28,829 bases of DNA from Bacillota bacterium. GTDB taxonomy: Bacteria; Bacillota; Clostridia; Christensenellales; CAG-138. Under the pieces are notes generated by a model. It was given only the letters and a program-made list of their open reading frames with translations. It was not told where the DNA came from and did not search any database. This document shows, in pieces, positions 20,767 to 28,013 of this stretch. Numbering within the stretch: the first letter of the stretch is position 1; every line of letters starts with the position of its first letter. The position numbers and the translations under genes were made by a program. The DNA lies in assembly GCA_023426265.1 (NCBI GenBank), contig JAFABA010000026.1, forward strand, positions 1 through 28,829. Reading direction: 5' to 3'.

Positions 20767-22626
20767 ATGGAGCGTCGCGTAAAGACCCAAAAGCTGCGCA
20801 TCGGCGGTATGACATGCGTAAGCTGCCAAAACAAAATCGAGAGGAAGCTTCAGAATACCGCGGGCATCGAAAAGGCTGTGGTCAGCTATAGCGCGGGAAC
20901 CGCCGAGGTCACCTACGACGCGGACATGATCTCCATGAAGGAGATTACCGCGGCCATAGAGAAGCTCGATTATGAGGTGCTTACCGGGGATGAGAAGAAT
21001 GCCAACAAGACCCGTCTGGTTGGCATACTCGTCATCGTGGTAGCGGCCTATGTGCTGCTCCAGCAGTTTGGGTTTACGCAGATATTCAACGCGTTTCCGC
21101 TGGCCGAGGAAGGCATGGGCTATGGAATGCTGTTCGTCATCGGGTTGGTGACCTCCGTACATTGCGTCGCCATGTGTGGCGGCATCAATTTATCCCAGTG
21201 TATTCCGCAGGCGGCCGCGGAGGAGCCCGGCAAGCTTGCCGCGCTGCGGCCCAGCTTCTTATATAACCTGGGGCGCGTCATTTCCTATACCGTCGTCGGC
21301 GCGATCGTGGGCGCTCTGGGCTCCGTTATCAGTTTAACCGGCGCGTTCAAGGGCGTTGTACAGCTGCTTGCTGGCGTGTTCATGGTGATTATGGGCCTCA
21401 ACATGCTGGGCATATTCCCGTTCTTAAGGAAGCTCACCCCGAGGATGCCCAAGGCGTTTGCGCGCGGCATCAACAAGCAGAAGGCGGGCAGCAACAGTCC
21501 GCTGTATGTGGGACTTTTAAACGGCCTGATGCCTTGCGGCCCGCTGCAGGCCATGCAGATCTACGCGCTTTCCACCGCAAGCCCGCTAACGGGCGCGCTG
21601 TCCATGCTGCTCTTCAGCCTGGGCACGGTTCCCCTGATGTTCGGCCTTGGCGCGCTCAGTTCGGTTTTAAGCAAGCGGTTTACCCGCAAGGTCATGACAG
21701 TGGGCGCGGTGCTGGTGGTAGTGCTGGGTATGTCCATGTTCACGCAGGGCTGGGCCCTATCCGGATTCTCCCTGCCGGAGCTTATCCCCCAAAGTGCGCA
21801 AAATCCCGTGCAGAAAACCGGGCAGACGCAGGCTGGCAACGCGGGTGCCACGATTGAAAACGGCGTGCAGATCGTGACCTCCACGCTTGCGTCAGGCAAA
21901 TACCCGGCCATCACCGTACAAGCGGGCACGCCCGTAAAATGGACAATCAACGCGGAGAAAAGAAGTATAAACGGCTGCAACAACCGGATATTCATTCCGG
22001 AATACAACATCGAATACCAGTTCCAGCCCGGCGAAAACGTCATTGAATTTACGCCGGACAAAACGGGCAAATTCCCGTACAGCTGCTGGATGGGCATGAT
22101 CCGCGGTTCCATCACCGTGGTGGAAGCGGGGACGGAAGTGCCTGCCTCCGAACCCGCCGCCCAGGGCGAAATTTCGACGGAACCGTCCGAACCCGTTCCT
22201 GCGGGCGTGAAAATTTCCACCGACTCCGTGGCGGTGGCGGAGATCAAGGATGGACAGCAGACGGTAAAAGTCGAGCTGACGGATGAAGGCTTGAAGCCCG
22301 CCATCGTCGTGATGCAGGCGAATTTGGATACGGAATGGACGATCGTCAACAATTCTACCCTTCCCGGGAACGCCGGGCTGCTGTTCCCCGCTTTCTATAC
22401 GCAATTCCCCATGCCGCAGGGCGAAACCCCGCTCTACCTGTACCCGACGGAAAGCTTTGATTTTTCCACGCAGGACAACGCCTTCTATGGGTATGTAAAG
22501 GTCGTGGAGGATATTAAGAATATCGATATGGAAGCCATCAAGGAAGAAGCGGGAAGCTATGAGACCATGATCTGGCCGCCTTCCTACTTTGAGGCGGACA
22601 GCGGGGCCGCGGGCTGCTGCGGATAA
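20767..22626 (+). CDS. HMA - TauE/SafE-like membrane - cupredoxin fusion, copper handling
   Basis: The 619-residue protein probably moves or oxidises copper across the membrane. An HMA domain (about 8-75) has GMTCVSC (Cys17, Cys20). Six or more transmembrane segments (about 84-335) carry conserved SVHCVAMCGG (Cys133, Cys137) and NGLMPCGPLQAM (Cys257), typical of the DsbD_2/UreH-like TauE group. An extracellular cupredoxin-like domain (about 365-453) holds NGCNNRIFIPEY (Cys404) and FPYSCWMGM (Cys440, Met444), a plausible copper site. A Pro/Glu linker and a second beta-rich domain (about 481-582) without obvious ligands follow. The tail ends GCCG, a possible extra metal hook. GGAGG lies before the ATG. 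It heads the copper region and shares its operator with copA and hxlR. Confidence 0.85.
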   Translation: MERRVKTQKLRIGGMTCVSCQNKIERKLQNTAGIEKAVVSYSAGTAEVTYDADMISMKEITAAIEKLDYEVLTGDEKNANKTRLVGILVIVVAAYVLLQQFGFTQIFNAFPLAEEGMGYGMLFVIGLVTSVHCVAMCGGINLSQCIPQAAAEEPGKLAALRPSFLYNLGRVISYTVVGAIVGALGSVISLTGAFKGVVQLLAGVFMVIMGLNMLGIFPFLRKLTPRMPKAFARGINKQKAGSNSPLYVGLLNGLMPCGPLQAMQIYALSTASPLTGALSMLLFSLGTVPLMFGLGALSSVLSKRFTRKVMTVGAVLVVVLGMSMFTQGWALSGFSLPELIPQSAQNPVQKTGQTQAGNAGATIENGVQIVTSTLASGKYPAITVQAGTPVKWTINAEKRSINGCNNRIFIPEYNIEYQFQPGENVIEFTPDKTGKFPYSCWMGMIRGSITVVEAGTEVPASEPAAQGEISTEPSEPVPAGVKISTDSVAVAEIKDGQQTVKVELTDEGLKPAIVVMQANLDTEWTIVNNSTLPGNAGLLFPAFYTQFPMPQGETPLYLYPTESFDFSTQDNAFYGYVKVVEDIKNIDMEAIKEEAGSYETMIWPPSYFEADSGAAGCCG

Positions 22627-22649
22627 CGGGCATACGAGAGGTTGAAACG

Positions 22650-22751
22650 ATGGAGTTTTTACTGAGCCACTGGCATTGCATACTGCCGTTAGCATTGCTT
22701 GCAATCGGGTATTTCTTTGTAAGCCGGGATAAGAAAAAAGAAAAACGCTAA
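22650..22751 (+). CDS. 33-residue single-TM peptide with HWHC motif
   Basis: A very small gene lies 23 nt after the exporter-cupredoxin stop, with GAGAGG about 8 nt upstream. The peptide starts MEFLLSHWHC, continues with one hydrophobic helix (ILPLALLAIGYFFVS) and ends in a lysine-rich tail. The tail predicts a cytosolic C-terminus and an external His-x-His-Cys cluster at the membrane face. That cluster is a credible metal-binding site, and the position in the copper transcript supports it. It may be an accessory subunit of the exporter. The family is not known to me. Confidence 0.6.
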   Translation: MEFLLSHWHCILPLALLAIGYFFVSRDKKKEKR

Positions 22752-22787
22752 GCGCTGCGGCAAAAGGGCAACGGAATATGAAAGAAA

Positions 22788-22822
22788 CTCCCGGCTGTTT
22801 ACAAAGTGTAAACAGCCGGGAG
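22788..22822. terminator. Strong hairpin at the end of both flanking units
   Basis: A perfect 16-bp stem (CTCCCGGCTGTTTACA and complement) has a 3-nt loop. On the minus strand it is followed by TTTCTTTC, so it best fits termination of hxlR read-through; on the plus strand no T-run follows. Confidence 0.65.
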
Positions 22823-22833
22823 AATTGTATGGG

Positions 22834-22916
22834 CTCTTAAGGGCTTTCCGGAGGAAAGCGGGTTGTTGCCTGAGGGCAGAAACCGATCCGGTGAATCGGT
22901 TTCAAAACCCTAAGTT
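22834..22916. ncRNA. Candidate structured RNA (three-hairpin junction)
   Basis: Closing helix CTTA(A)GGG/CCCTAAG, or alternatively GGGTT/AACCC, encloses three hairpins. These are GCTTTCC/GGAAAGC (22843-22859), TGCC/GGCA (22867-22878) and AAACCGAT/ATCGGTTT (22880-22902). The helices are dense and nearly perfect in a stretch without a gene. No known riboswitch class was recognised, and the strand is undecided. Confidence 0.35.
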
Positions 22917-23119
22917 CCTCTGTTTACGGCCCTAAGCGGGAGTTTGGGAGCCGATGCTGAGCGCCGCCAGTGGCGGAGCAAGCGAAGTGGAGGCTCAGTG
23001 CGCAAGGGAATGCAAACCCATTAGGAATTGCGCGACCATTGCAAACTGTGGGCCGTCAGGCGGAGCCCGCAACGTACCTTTTCAACGATTTAAGAAACTT
23101 GTATCAACGGTGGCCAGTT
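22917..23119. other. GC-rich palindromic intergenic stretch
   Basis: It contains nested inverted repeats (CTGAGC/GCTCAG around CCGCC-AGT-GGCGG near 22957-22999). Open frames on the plus strand at 22954-23224 have no ribosome site and run antisense into hxlR. It resembles a dispersed intergenic repeat, although no second copy is evident here. Confidence 0.4.
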
Positions 23120-23488
23120 TCAGCCCTCGTTTGCGCGCATGGTCATAGAACAACTGGCTTTGAGGCCGTTGTCCCGCATGTAACCCGCGCCCCATTCGTA
23201 CATGGCGGCGAGTATGGGCTTTAGGCTTCTGCCAAACTCCGTCAAAGAGTATTCCACCTTGGGCGGCACCACAGGGTAGACCGTACGCTTAAGCAGGTTG
23301 TCGTTTTCAAGCTCCCGCAGCTGCTGGGTCAGCATTTTGGGCGTGGCCTGTGGAATGAGCTTTTGCAATTCCCCATGGCGCAGGGTACCGTTGACCAGGT
23401 GCCATAAAATAAGGGATTTGTATTTGCCGCCAATCAGGCGCAGCGTGGCGTCAACGGGGCAGTTCAGATCGCTGTGGGGGCAGTTCAT
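23120..23488 (-). CDS. HxlR-family transcriptional regulator, candidate copper/thiol sensor
   Basis: The 122-residue winged-helix protein has the family core CPVDATLRLIGGKYKSLILWHL (about 10-31). The recognition region LRHGELQKLIPQATPKMLTQQLRELENDNLL and wing VVPPKVEYSLTEFGRSL follow. Family members such as YodB, CatR and HypR sense oxidants through an N-terminal Cys. Here, besides the usual Cys10, there are Cys3 and His5 (NCPHSDLNC) and a Cys/Met tail (ASCSMTM), so metal binding is possible. The gene is divergent from copA. The 44-nt block in the shared intergenic region recurs before the exporter gene, so it probably controls itself and both copper operons. AAGAGG lies 6 nt before its ATG. 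Confidence 0.88.
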   Translation of the reverse strand: MNCPHSDLNCPVDATLRLIGGKYKSLILWHLVNGTLRHGELQKLIPQATPKMLTQQLRELENDNLLKRTVYPVVPPKVEYSLTEFGRSLKPILAAMYEWGAGYMRDNGLKASCSMTMRANEG

Positions 23489-23503
23489 GGGGTACCTCTT
23501 TCC

Positions 23504-23547
23504 ATACTATCGTTTTGGGTAGTATCACACAATATAGTGCGTACTTG
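23504..23547. promoter_or_regulatory. Putative HxlR operator, copy 2 (hxlR-copA intergenic)
   Basis: ATACTA...TAGTAT inverted arms (23504-23525) are followed by ATATAGTGCGTACTTG. The block matches 20669-20712 at 41 of 44 positions in the same orientation. It lies downstream of the leftward hxlR promoter and touches the -35 of the rightward copA promoter, so one bound protein could block both. Confidence 0.75.
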
Positions 23548-23572
23548 TTTTAATTTCTATTACAGTTAGAAT
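23545..23572 (+). promoter_or_regulatory. Promoter of copA (rightward)
   Basis: TTGTTT (23545-23550) and TAGAAT (23567-23572) are 16 nt apart. As in the exporter promoter, the -35 begins inside the last bases of the operator. Confidence 0.5.
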
Positions 23573-23599
23573 AATAGCATAAGCGCAATCATCCGTCAA
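23571..23599 (-). promoter_or_regulatory. Promoter of hxlR (leftward)
   Basis: On the minus strand TTGACG (23599-23594), 17-nt spacer, TATTAT (23576-23571). The operator lies between it and the hxlR start. Confidence 0.7.
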
Positions 23600-23646
23600 G
23601 GAACGGAGCAGAGATACGAATGGTATCGTGACGCGTAGCGGCGGGA

Positions 23647-23673
23647 GCGCAGGCGGATTCATTCCGCCTGTGC
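23647..23673 (+). promoter_or_regulatory. Hairpin in the copA leader
   Basis: An 11-bp stem (GCGCAGGCGGA/TCCGCCTGTGC, one wobble) has a TTCAT loop, about 58 nt before the copA start. A smaller hairpin, GATAC/GTATC, precedes it near 23612-23627. No clear terminator T-run follows. Confidence 0.45.
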
Positions 23674-23730
23674 GACCAAAATAAAAAGCGATAGCTTTCG
23701 AAAATAGTAAGGAGTGAGGTGGTCCACAAG

Positions 23731-26196
23731 ATGGAAAGTAAAGTACTAAGTATTCGGGGTATGACTTGCGCGGCCTGCGCGCAGCGCATCGAAAAGACCG
23801 TGCGCAAATTGAACGGCATCGGGCAGGCCAATGTCAATCTCGCCAGCGAAAAGCTGTTTGTGGAATATGATGAGAGCGTCCTTCCGCTTTCCGCAATTCA
23901 GGAGGCCGTAACAAAAATCGGATACGAAGTGGTGGAGAAGAAGCAGCATACGGATGTCACCATACCCATAGGCGATATGACCTGCGCCGCCTGTGCGCAG
24001 CGCGTGGAAAAGGCCATCCGCAAGCTCAACGGCGTAGCGAGCGTTTCGGTCAACTTCGCTACGGAAAAAGCGACCGTTTCGTACGACCCGCAGCAAGTTC
24101 GCCTTTCCGCAATACGGGAAGCGATTGAAAAGGCGGGGTACAAGGCGCTGGAGATCAAAAAGACCGCGGCTTCGGATGAGGACCGTGCGCGCAAGCAGAA
24201 GGAGATCCGTACGCTGTGGAGCAAATTTATTGTTTCCGCCGTATTCTCCCTGCCGCTTCTCTACATCGCGATGGTGCCCATGATCACGATCGTGAAGCTT
24301 CCCTTCCCCGGCGGGCTGGACCCGATGCAATACCCGCTGATCTATGCCCTGGTCGAACTGCTGCTGGTACTGCCTGTCATCGGCGTGGGCTACAAGTTTT
24401 ATACCGTCGGCTTCAAGGCGCTCATACAGCGCAGCCCGAACATGGACTCTCTCATCGCCATAGGCACCACGGCGGCGGTCCTATACAGCATATACAACGT
24501 ATGGCAGATCGCAACCGGCGGGTTTGGCGCGGTGGAATCGCTCTATTTTGAAACGGCGGGCGTCATCATCACGCTGATATTGCTCGGGAAATCGCTTGAG
24601 GCCGTTTCCAAAGGGCGAACAAGCGAGGCAATCAAGAAGCTGATGGGCCTTGCGCCCAAAACCGCGATTATCATTGAGAACGGGGAAGAAAAAGAAATCC
24701 CCATCGATGAAGTCGAGGTCGGCGACGTTATCGTTGTGAAGCCCGGCGCTAAAATACCGGTGGACGGCACGGTGTTGGAAGGCCACACGGCAATCGACGA
24801 AAGCATGCTGACCGGCGAAAGCATGCCGGTGGACAAAAAGGCGGGGGACACCGTTTATGCCGCCTCCCTCAACACCAACGGTACCATACAGTTCCGGGCG
24901 GAAAAAGTCGGCAGCGACACCGCGCTTGCCCAGATCATCAAGCTGGTGGAGGACGCCCAGGGCTCCAAAGCGCCCATCGCCCAGATGGCGGATATCGTAT
25001 CCGGGTATTTCGTACCCATCGTGTGCGTCATCGCGGTTCTCGCGGGCATCGTGTGGTACTTTGGCGTACGGGATCTCGAGTTCGCGCTGACCATATTCAT
25101 ATCGGTGCTGGTCATCGCCTGCCCTTGCGCGTTGGGCCTTGCGACTCCCACGGCAATTATGGTGGGCACCGGCAAGGGCGCGGAGAACGGCATACTCATC
25201 AAGGGCGGCGAGGCGCTTGAAACCGCCCACAAGATCAATACCATCGTGTTCGACAAGACCGGCACAATCACCGAGGGCAAGCCGACCGTGACGGACGTGC
25301 TGCCCGCGGGCGGCATGGTTGCGGACGACCTATACCAGCTGGCGGCTTCGGCGGAAAAGGGCTCCGAGCACCCGCTGGGGGCTGCAATCGTGCTGGGCGC
25401 GCAGGAAAAGGGATTGCCTTTCCTTGCGGTGGAAGGGTTTGAAGCGCTCACCGGGCGCGGCATTGAGGCCCGCATCAGCGGCCAGACGGTGCTTGCTGGC
25501 AACCGGAAGCTGATGAACGAACGGAGCGTCTCACTGTCTGAGCTCGAAGCCGCATCCGACCGGCTGGCCGAAGAAGGCAAGACGCCGATGTATGTGGCGC
25601 TGGACGGCAAAATCGCAGGCATCATCGCCGTGGCGGACGTCGTCAAGCAGAGTAGCCGCGCCGCAATCGAAAGCCTGCACAAAATGGGCATCCAGGTTGC
25701 CATGATCACGGGAGACAACAAAAAGACCGCCGCGGCCATCGCACGCCAGGTAGGCATCGACCGGGTACTGGCCGAAGTGCTGCCGCAGGATAAATCCAAC
25801 GAGGTCAAAAAGCTGCAGAATGAAGGCCACAAGGTGGCCATGGTGGGCGACGGCATCAACGACGCTCCCGCGCTTGCGCAGGCCGATATCGGCATCGCGA
25901 TCGGCTCCGGCACGGATGTGGCGATGGAAAGCGCGGATATCGTGCTGATGCGCTCGGACTTAATGGATGTGCCGACCGCCATACATTTGAGCAAACGGAC
26001 CATCCGCAACATCAAGCAGAATTTGTTCTGGGCGTTTGGGTACAATGTCATCGGCATCCCCATCGCGGCGGGCGTGCTGTATCTGTTGGGCGGCCCCCTG
26101 TTAAACCCCATATTCGCGGCAGCCGCCATGAGTTTAAGTTCGGTATCGGTGCTGACCAACGCGCTGCGGTTAAAGAATTTCAAAGCGCCGCGGTAA
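23731..26196 (+). CDS. copA: Copper-exporting P1B-type ATPase CopA
   Basis: The pump uses ATP to export Cu(I). The 821-residue product has two N-terminal HMA domains (CAAC at 13-16 and at 85-88). The membrane CPC site Cys464-Pro-Cys466 in IACPCALGLATP, phosphorylation Asp508 in FDKTGTIT, the nucleotide-site motif GSEHPLG and the hinge GDGINDAPALAQADIG follow. The last membrane helices have FWAFGYNVIGIPIAAG and MSLSSVSVLTNALRL, the Cu(I) subclass pattern. The actuator TGESMPV is intact. The ATG at 23731 has GAGGTGG 8 nt upstream; a GTG at 23719 is a weaker alternative. It leads an apparent transcript with the lipoprotein and the CopZ-like gene. Confidence 0.95.
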   Translation: MESKVLSIRGMTCAACAQRIEKTVRKLNGIGQANVNLASEKLFVEYDESVLPLSAIQEAVTKIGYEVVEKKQHTDVTIPIGDMTCAACAQRVEKAIRKLNGVASVSVNFATEKATVSYDPQQVRLSAIREAIEKAGYKALEIKKTAASDEDRARKQKEIRTLWSKFIVSAVFSLPLLYIAMVPMITIVKLPFPGGLDPMQYPLIYALVELLLVLPVIGVGYKFYTVGFKALIQRSPNMDSLIAIGTTAAVLYSIYNVWQIATGGFGAVESLYFETAGVIITLILLGKSLEAVSKGRTSEAIKKLMGLAPKTAIIIENGEEKEIPIDEVEVGDVIVVKPGAKIPVDGTVLEGHTAIDESMLTGESMPVDKKAGDTVYAASLNTNGTIQFRAEKVGSDTALAQIIKLVEDAQGSKAPIAQMADIVSGYFVPIVCVIAVLAGIVWYFGVRDLEFALTIFISVLVIACPCALGLATPTAIMVGTGKGAENGILIKGGEALETAHKINTIVFDKTGTITEGKPTVTDVLPAGGMVADDLYQLAASAEKGSEHPLGAAIVLGAQEKGLPFLAVEGFEALTGRGIEARISGQTVLAGNRKLMNERSVSLSELEAASDRLAEEGKTPMYVALDGKIAGIIAVADVVKQSSRAAIESLHKMGIQVAMITGDNKKTAAAIARQVGIDRVLAEVLPQDKSNEVKKLQNEGHKVAMVGDGINDAPALAQADIGIAIGSGTDVAMESADIVLMRSDLMDVPTAIHLSKRTIRNIKQNLFWAFGYNVIGIPIAAGVLYLLGGPLLNPIFAAAAMSLSSVSVLTNALRLKNFKAPR

Positions 26197-26264
26197 GACG
26201 GCATCAATCGATAAACATAGGAAGGTTCAATCATTTCAAAGCGATATGCTAAGAAAGGGAATAT

Positions 26265-26948
26265 ATGAAAAAGGTTAAAAAAGCAATCCTCATACTTTGC
26301 GCCGGGGCGATGGCCGTGCTTGCATTCGTCGGCTGCAGCCAGCTCGACGTTGTGGGAAAAGAGTCCGTCACCTCGTTTGACGCGGTACTAAAGGCCATAC
26401 CCGACAAGGTTCAGGCCGACGAAATGAACGCCGGCTGGTCTCTTTCCGCTCCCGACGATACCGTACGGTTCATCTGGAGCGAGGATTACAGCAGGAGCCC
26501 CCTCCACGACGCCATGCTGGAGTTTGACGCACAGCCATTTCTTGACGCGGGCCTGGACCCCGCGAAGCTCCCCGAAAGCGTCACCTATTATGAGGATAAG
26601 CTGATGGTGGGCACGAAGTTTGGCAGCGACGAGCTGAAGTACAGCGGCGAGGTCACCCCGCTCAAGGCATATGAGCAGATCGTAAACCTGTACCGCGACA
26701 GCATCGGCTACCACACCGCGCTCGATCATTACGGCGTAAAGCTCGGCAACGGCAACATGTTCGAATGGGCGAAGGATATGGGCACAAACGACAAGGACAT
26801 CGTGTTTGTGCTGAACCCGGAGCCGTTCATCGCGGCGGGCGTTGACCCCAACGCGGTAAATGGCTGGGCGTTTGCGAAGGTCCCCGTGGAAGAGGAGGGC
26901 AAGACGGTTGAAGTGGATAAGTTCCTCAAACCCTTTGATTTAAAATAG
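26265..26948 (+). CDS. Lipoprotein of the copper operon, unknown function
   Basis: The 227-residue product has a signal peptide with lipobox AFVGC (Cys24), so it is anchored outside the membrane. The mature part is soluble and acidic, with two similar phrases, FDAQPFLDAGLDPAKL (about 87-102) and LNPEPFIAAGVDPNAV (about 183-198), which suggests an internal duplication. Single His and Met residues (YHTALDHYGV, GNMFEWAKDMG) could bind metal, but there is no canonical site. It lies between copA and the CopZ-like gene, 12 nt before the latter, and probably shares their transcript. A periplasm-side copper acceptor is the natural guess. Confidence 0.75.
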   Translation: MKKVKKAILILCAGAMAVLAFVGCSQLDVVGKESVTSFDAVLKAIPDKVQADEMNAGWSLSAPDDTVRFIWSEDYSRSPLHDAMLEFDAQPFLDAGLDPAKLPESVTYYEDKLMVGTKFGSDELKYSGEVTPLKAYEQIVNLYRDSIGYHTALDHYGVKLGNGNMFEWAKDMGTNDKDIVFVLNPEPFIAAGVDPNAVNGWAFAKVPVEEEGKTVEVDKFLKPFDLK

Positions 26949-26960
26949 CAGGAGGCAAAT

Positions 26961-27170
26961 ATGGGAAAAGCGGTAATTAAAGTGGACGGAATGTCCTGCG
27001 AGCATTGCGTAAAATCGATCACAAAGGCGGTGGGAGCGCTCCCCGGCGTCGCCTCAGTTGCTGTGGATTTAAACGGTAAGACGGTGACGGTGGATCATGA
27101 CTCCGATAAAACGACGCTGGAGCAAATCCGGCTGGAGATTGAAGACCAGGGTTACGACGTGGTTGGCTGA
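26961..27170 (+). CDS. copZ: CopZ-like copper chaperone (HMA domain)
   Basis: The 69-residue single HMA domain has DGMSCEHC (Cys13, Cys16) and the usual beta-alpha-beta-beta-alpha-beta pattern ending EDQGYDVVG. It should carry Cu(I) in the cytosol to the HMA domains of CopA. AGGAGG lies 7 nt upstream. It is the last gene of the copA operon, right before a strong terminator. The His in the CEHC loop is common in CopZ proteins. Confidence 0.9.
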   Translation: MGKAVIKVDGMSCEHCVKSITKAVGALPGVASVAVDLNGKTVTVDHDSDKTTLEQIRLEIEDQGYDVVG

Positions 27171-27212
27171 AAAAAGTCCCGATCAGGCGATTGCCTGATC
27201 GGGACTTTTTTT
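27171..27212 (+). terminator. Terminator of the copA operon
   Basis: A perfect 18-bp stem (AAAAAGTCCCGATCAGGC and complement) with loop GATT and a T-run starts directly after the stop codon. Its symmetry lets it also end the convergent minus-strand gene. Confidence 0.93.
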
Positions 27213-27213
27213 G

Positions 27214-27810
27214 TTACGCTGCCGGGATCTCCGCCCGGTTTTGGGCGGGGGCTAGCTTCCGGCGAAAATTCGAGAGATATCCTTTTAGGCATACTACCCT
27301 GTTCCAGGAAGAGGCGAATGCGCCAAACGCAAGAAGCAGGCTGAGGCAGGCTATGCACAAGTTTAACCGCCGCGGGGGCAATGTCCAAACAGGGACGAGG
27401 TAGGGGAGCGCATAAAACGCGGCCGCAACCAGCCTGCCGCAGCGGTCCGAAACAAACAGGCGGCTAAAGTCCAATCGCCTTGCATAATAAGACGTGCAGC
27501 AAAACTCCAGGAATTTGAACACGATGGTACAAATCAAAAAAAACGGCAGCGCGCGGCGCAGCGCAAGCACGGCGCAGGAGGCCAGAATAAAACAAAGGTC
27601 GGCAAGCACGTTCAGCAATTCTCCCGCCTTTGTACATGCGCAATATTTGCGGGCCAAGTAGCCGTCCAGAAAATCGGTGGCGCAAATGGCAACATACAGG
27701 GCTGTCGCAAGCAGGAAGCGTTCCCGAAATGCGAACAGGCAGGACGCATACCAAACGGCCAGCGCGAGCCGCGCTGCCGTGAGCGAATTGACCAAAAGCA
27801 GCTTCCCCAT
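27214..27810 (-). CDS. CDP-alcohol phosphatidyltransferase-like membrane protein
   Basis: Enzymes of this family join a CDP-linked lipid and an alcohol in the membrane. The 198-residue product has several transmembrane segments and the signature DxxDGxxARx8GxxxDxxxD as DFLDGYLAR then GELLNVLAD. Asp46, Asp49, Gly50, Ala53, Arg54, Gly63 and Asp71 are present, but the third Asp is Asn67. The first two and last Asp remain, so metal binding may persist with altered activity. It is Cys-rich in the membrane part (SCLF, CACT, FCC). GGAAAGG lies upstream of the ATG. It is convergent with copZ and unrelated to it. It may be a PgsA-like paralogue rather than the essential enzyme. Confidence 0.8.
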   Translation of the reverse strand: MGKLLLVNSLTAARLALAVWYASCLFAFRERFLLATALYVAICATDFLDGYLARKYCACTKAGELLNVLADLCFILASCAVLALRRALPFFLICTIVFKFLEFCCTSYYARRLDFSRLFVSDRCGRLVAAAFYALPYLVPVWTLPPRRLNLCIACLSLLLAFGAFASSWNRVVCLKGYLSNFRRKLAPAQNRAEIPAA

Positions 27811-27951
27811 ACGTTATCGGGCCTTTCCGTCCGCTGCCAGCTTGACTTGGGGCGGCGTGATAACATATATGCCTATCTGGGTAAAATATGACAGATACGC
27901 ATACGATATGACGCAATAGAGGGATTGTCAATAGAAGCGGGGCAACAGCCG

Positions 27952-27984
27952 AAAAACCCGCGGGCCGATGGCCGGCGGGTTTTT
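27952..27984 (-). terminator. Terminator of the beta-galactosidase gene
   Basis: AAAAACCCGC...GCGGGTTTTT with an internal GGCC pairing forms a 15-bp stem with one mismatch, about 30 nt past the minus-strand stop; it ends in a T-run on both strands. Confidence 0.85.
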
Positions 27985-28013
27985 CTTATTTGGACTAAGC
28001 CTATCTCCGTTAT

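Noticed and set aside
22954..23224. Plus-strand proteins antisense to hxlR
   Set aside because: They overlap the clear HxlR gene and palindromic DNA, with no initiation signals.
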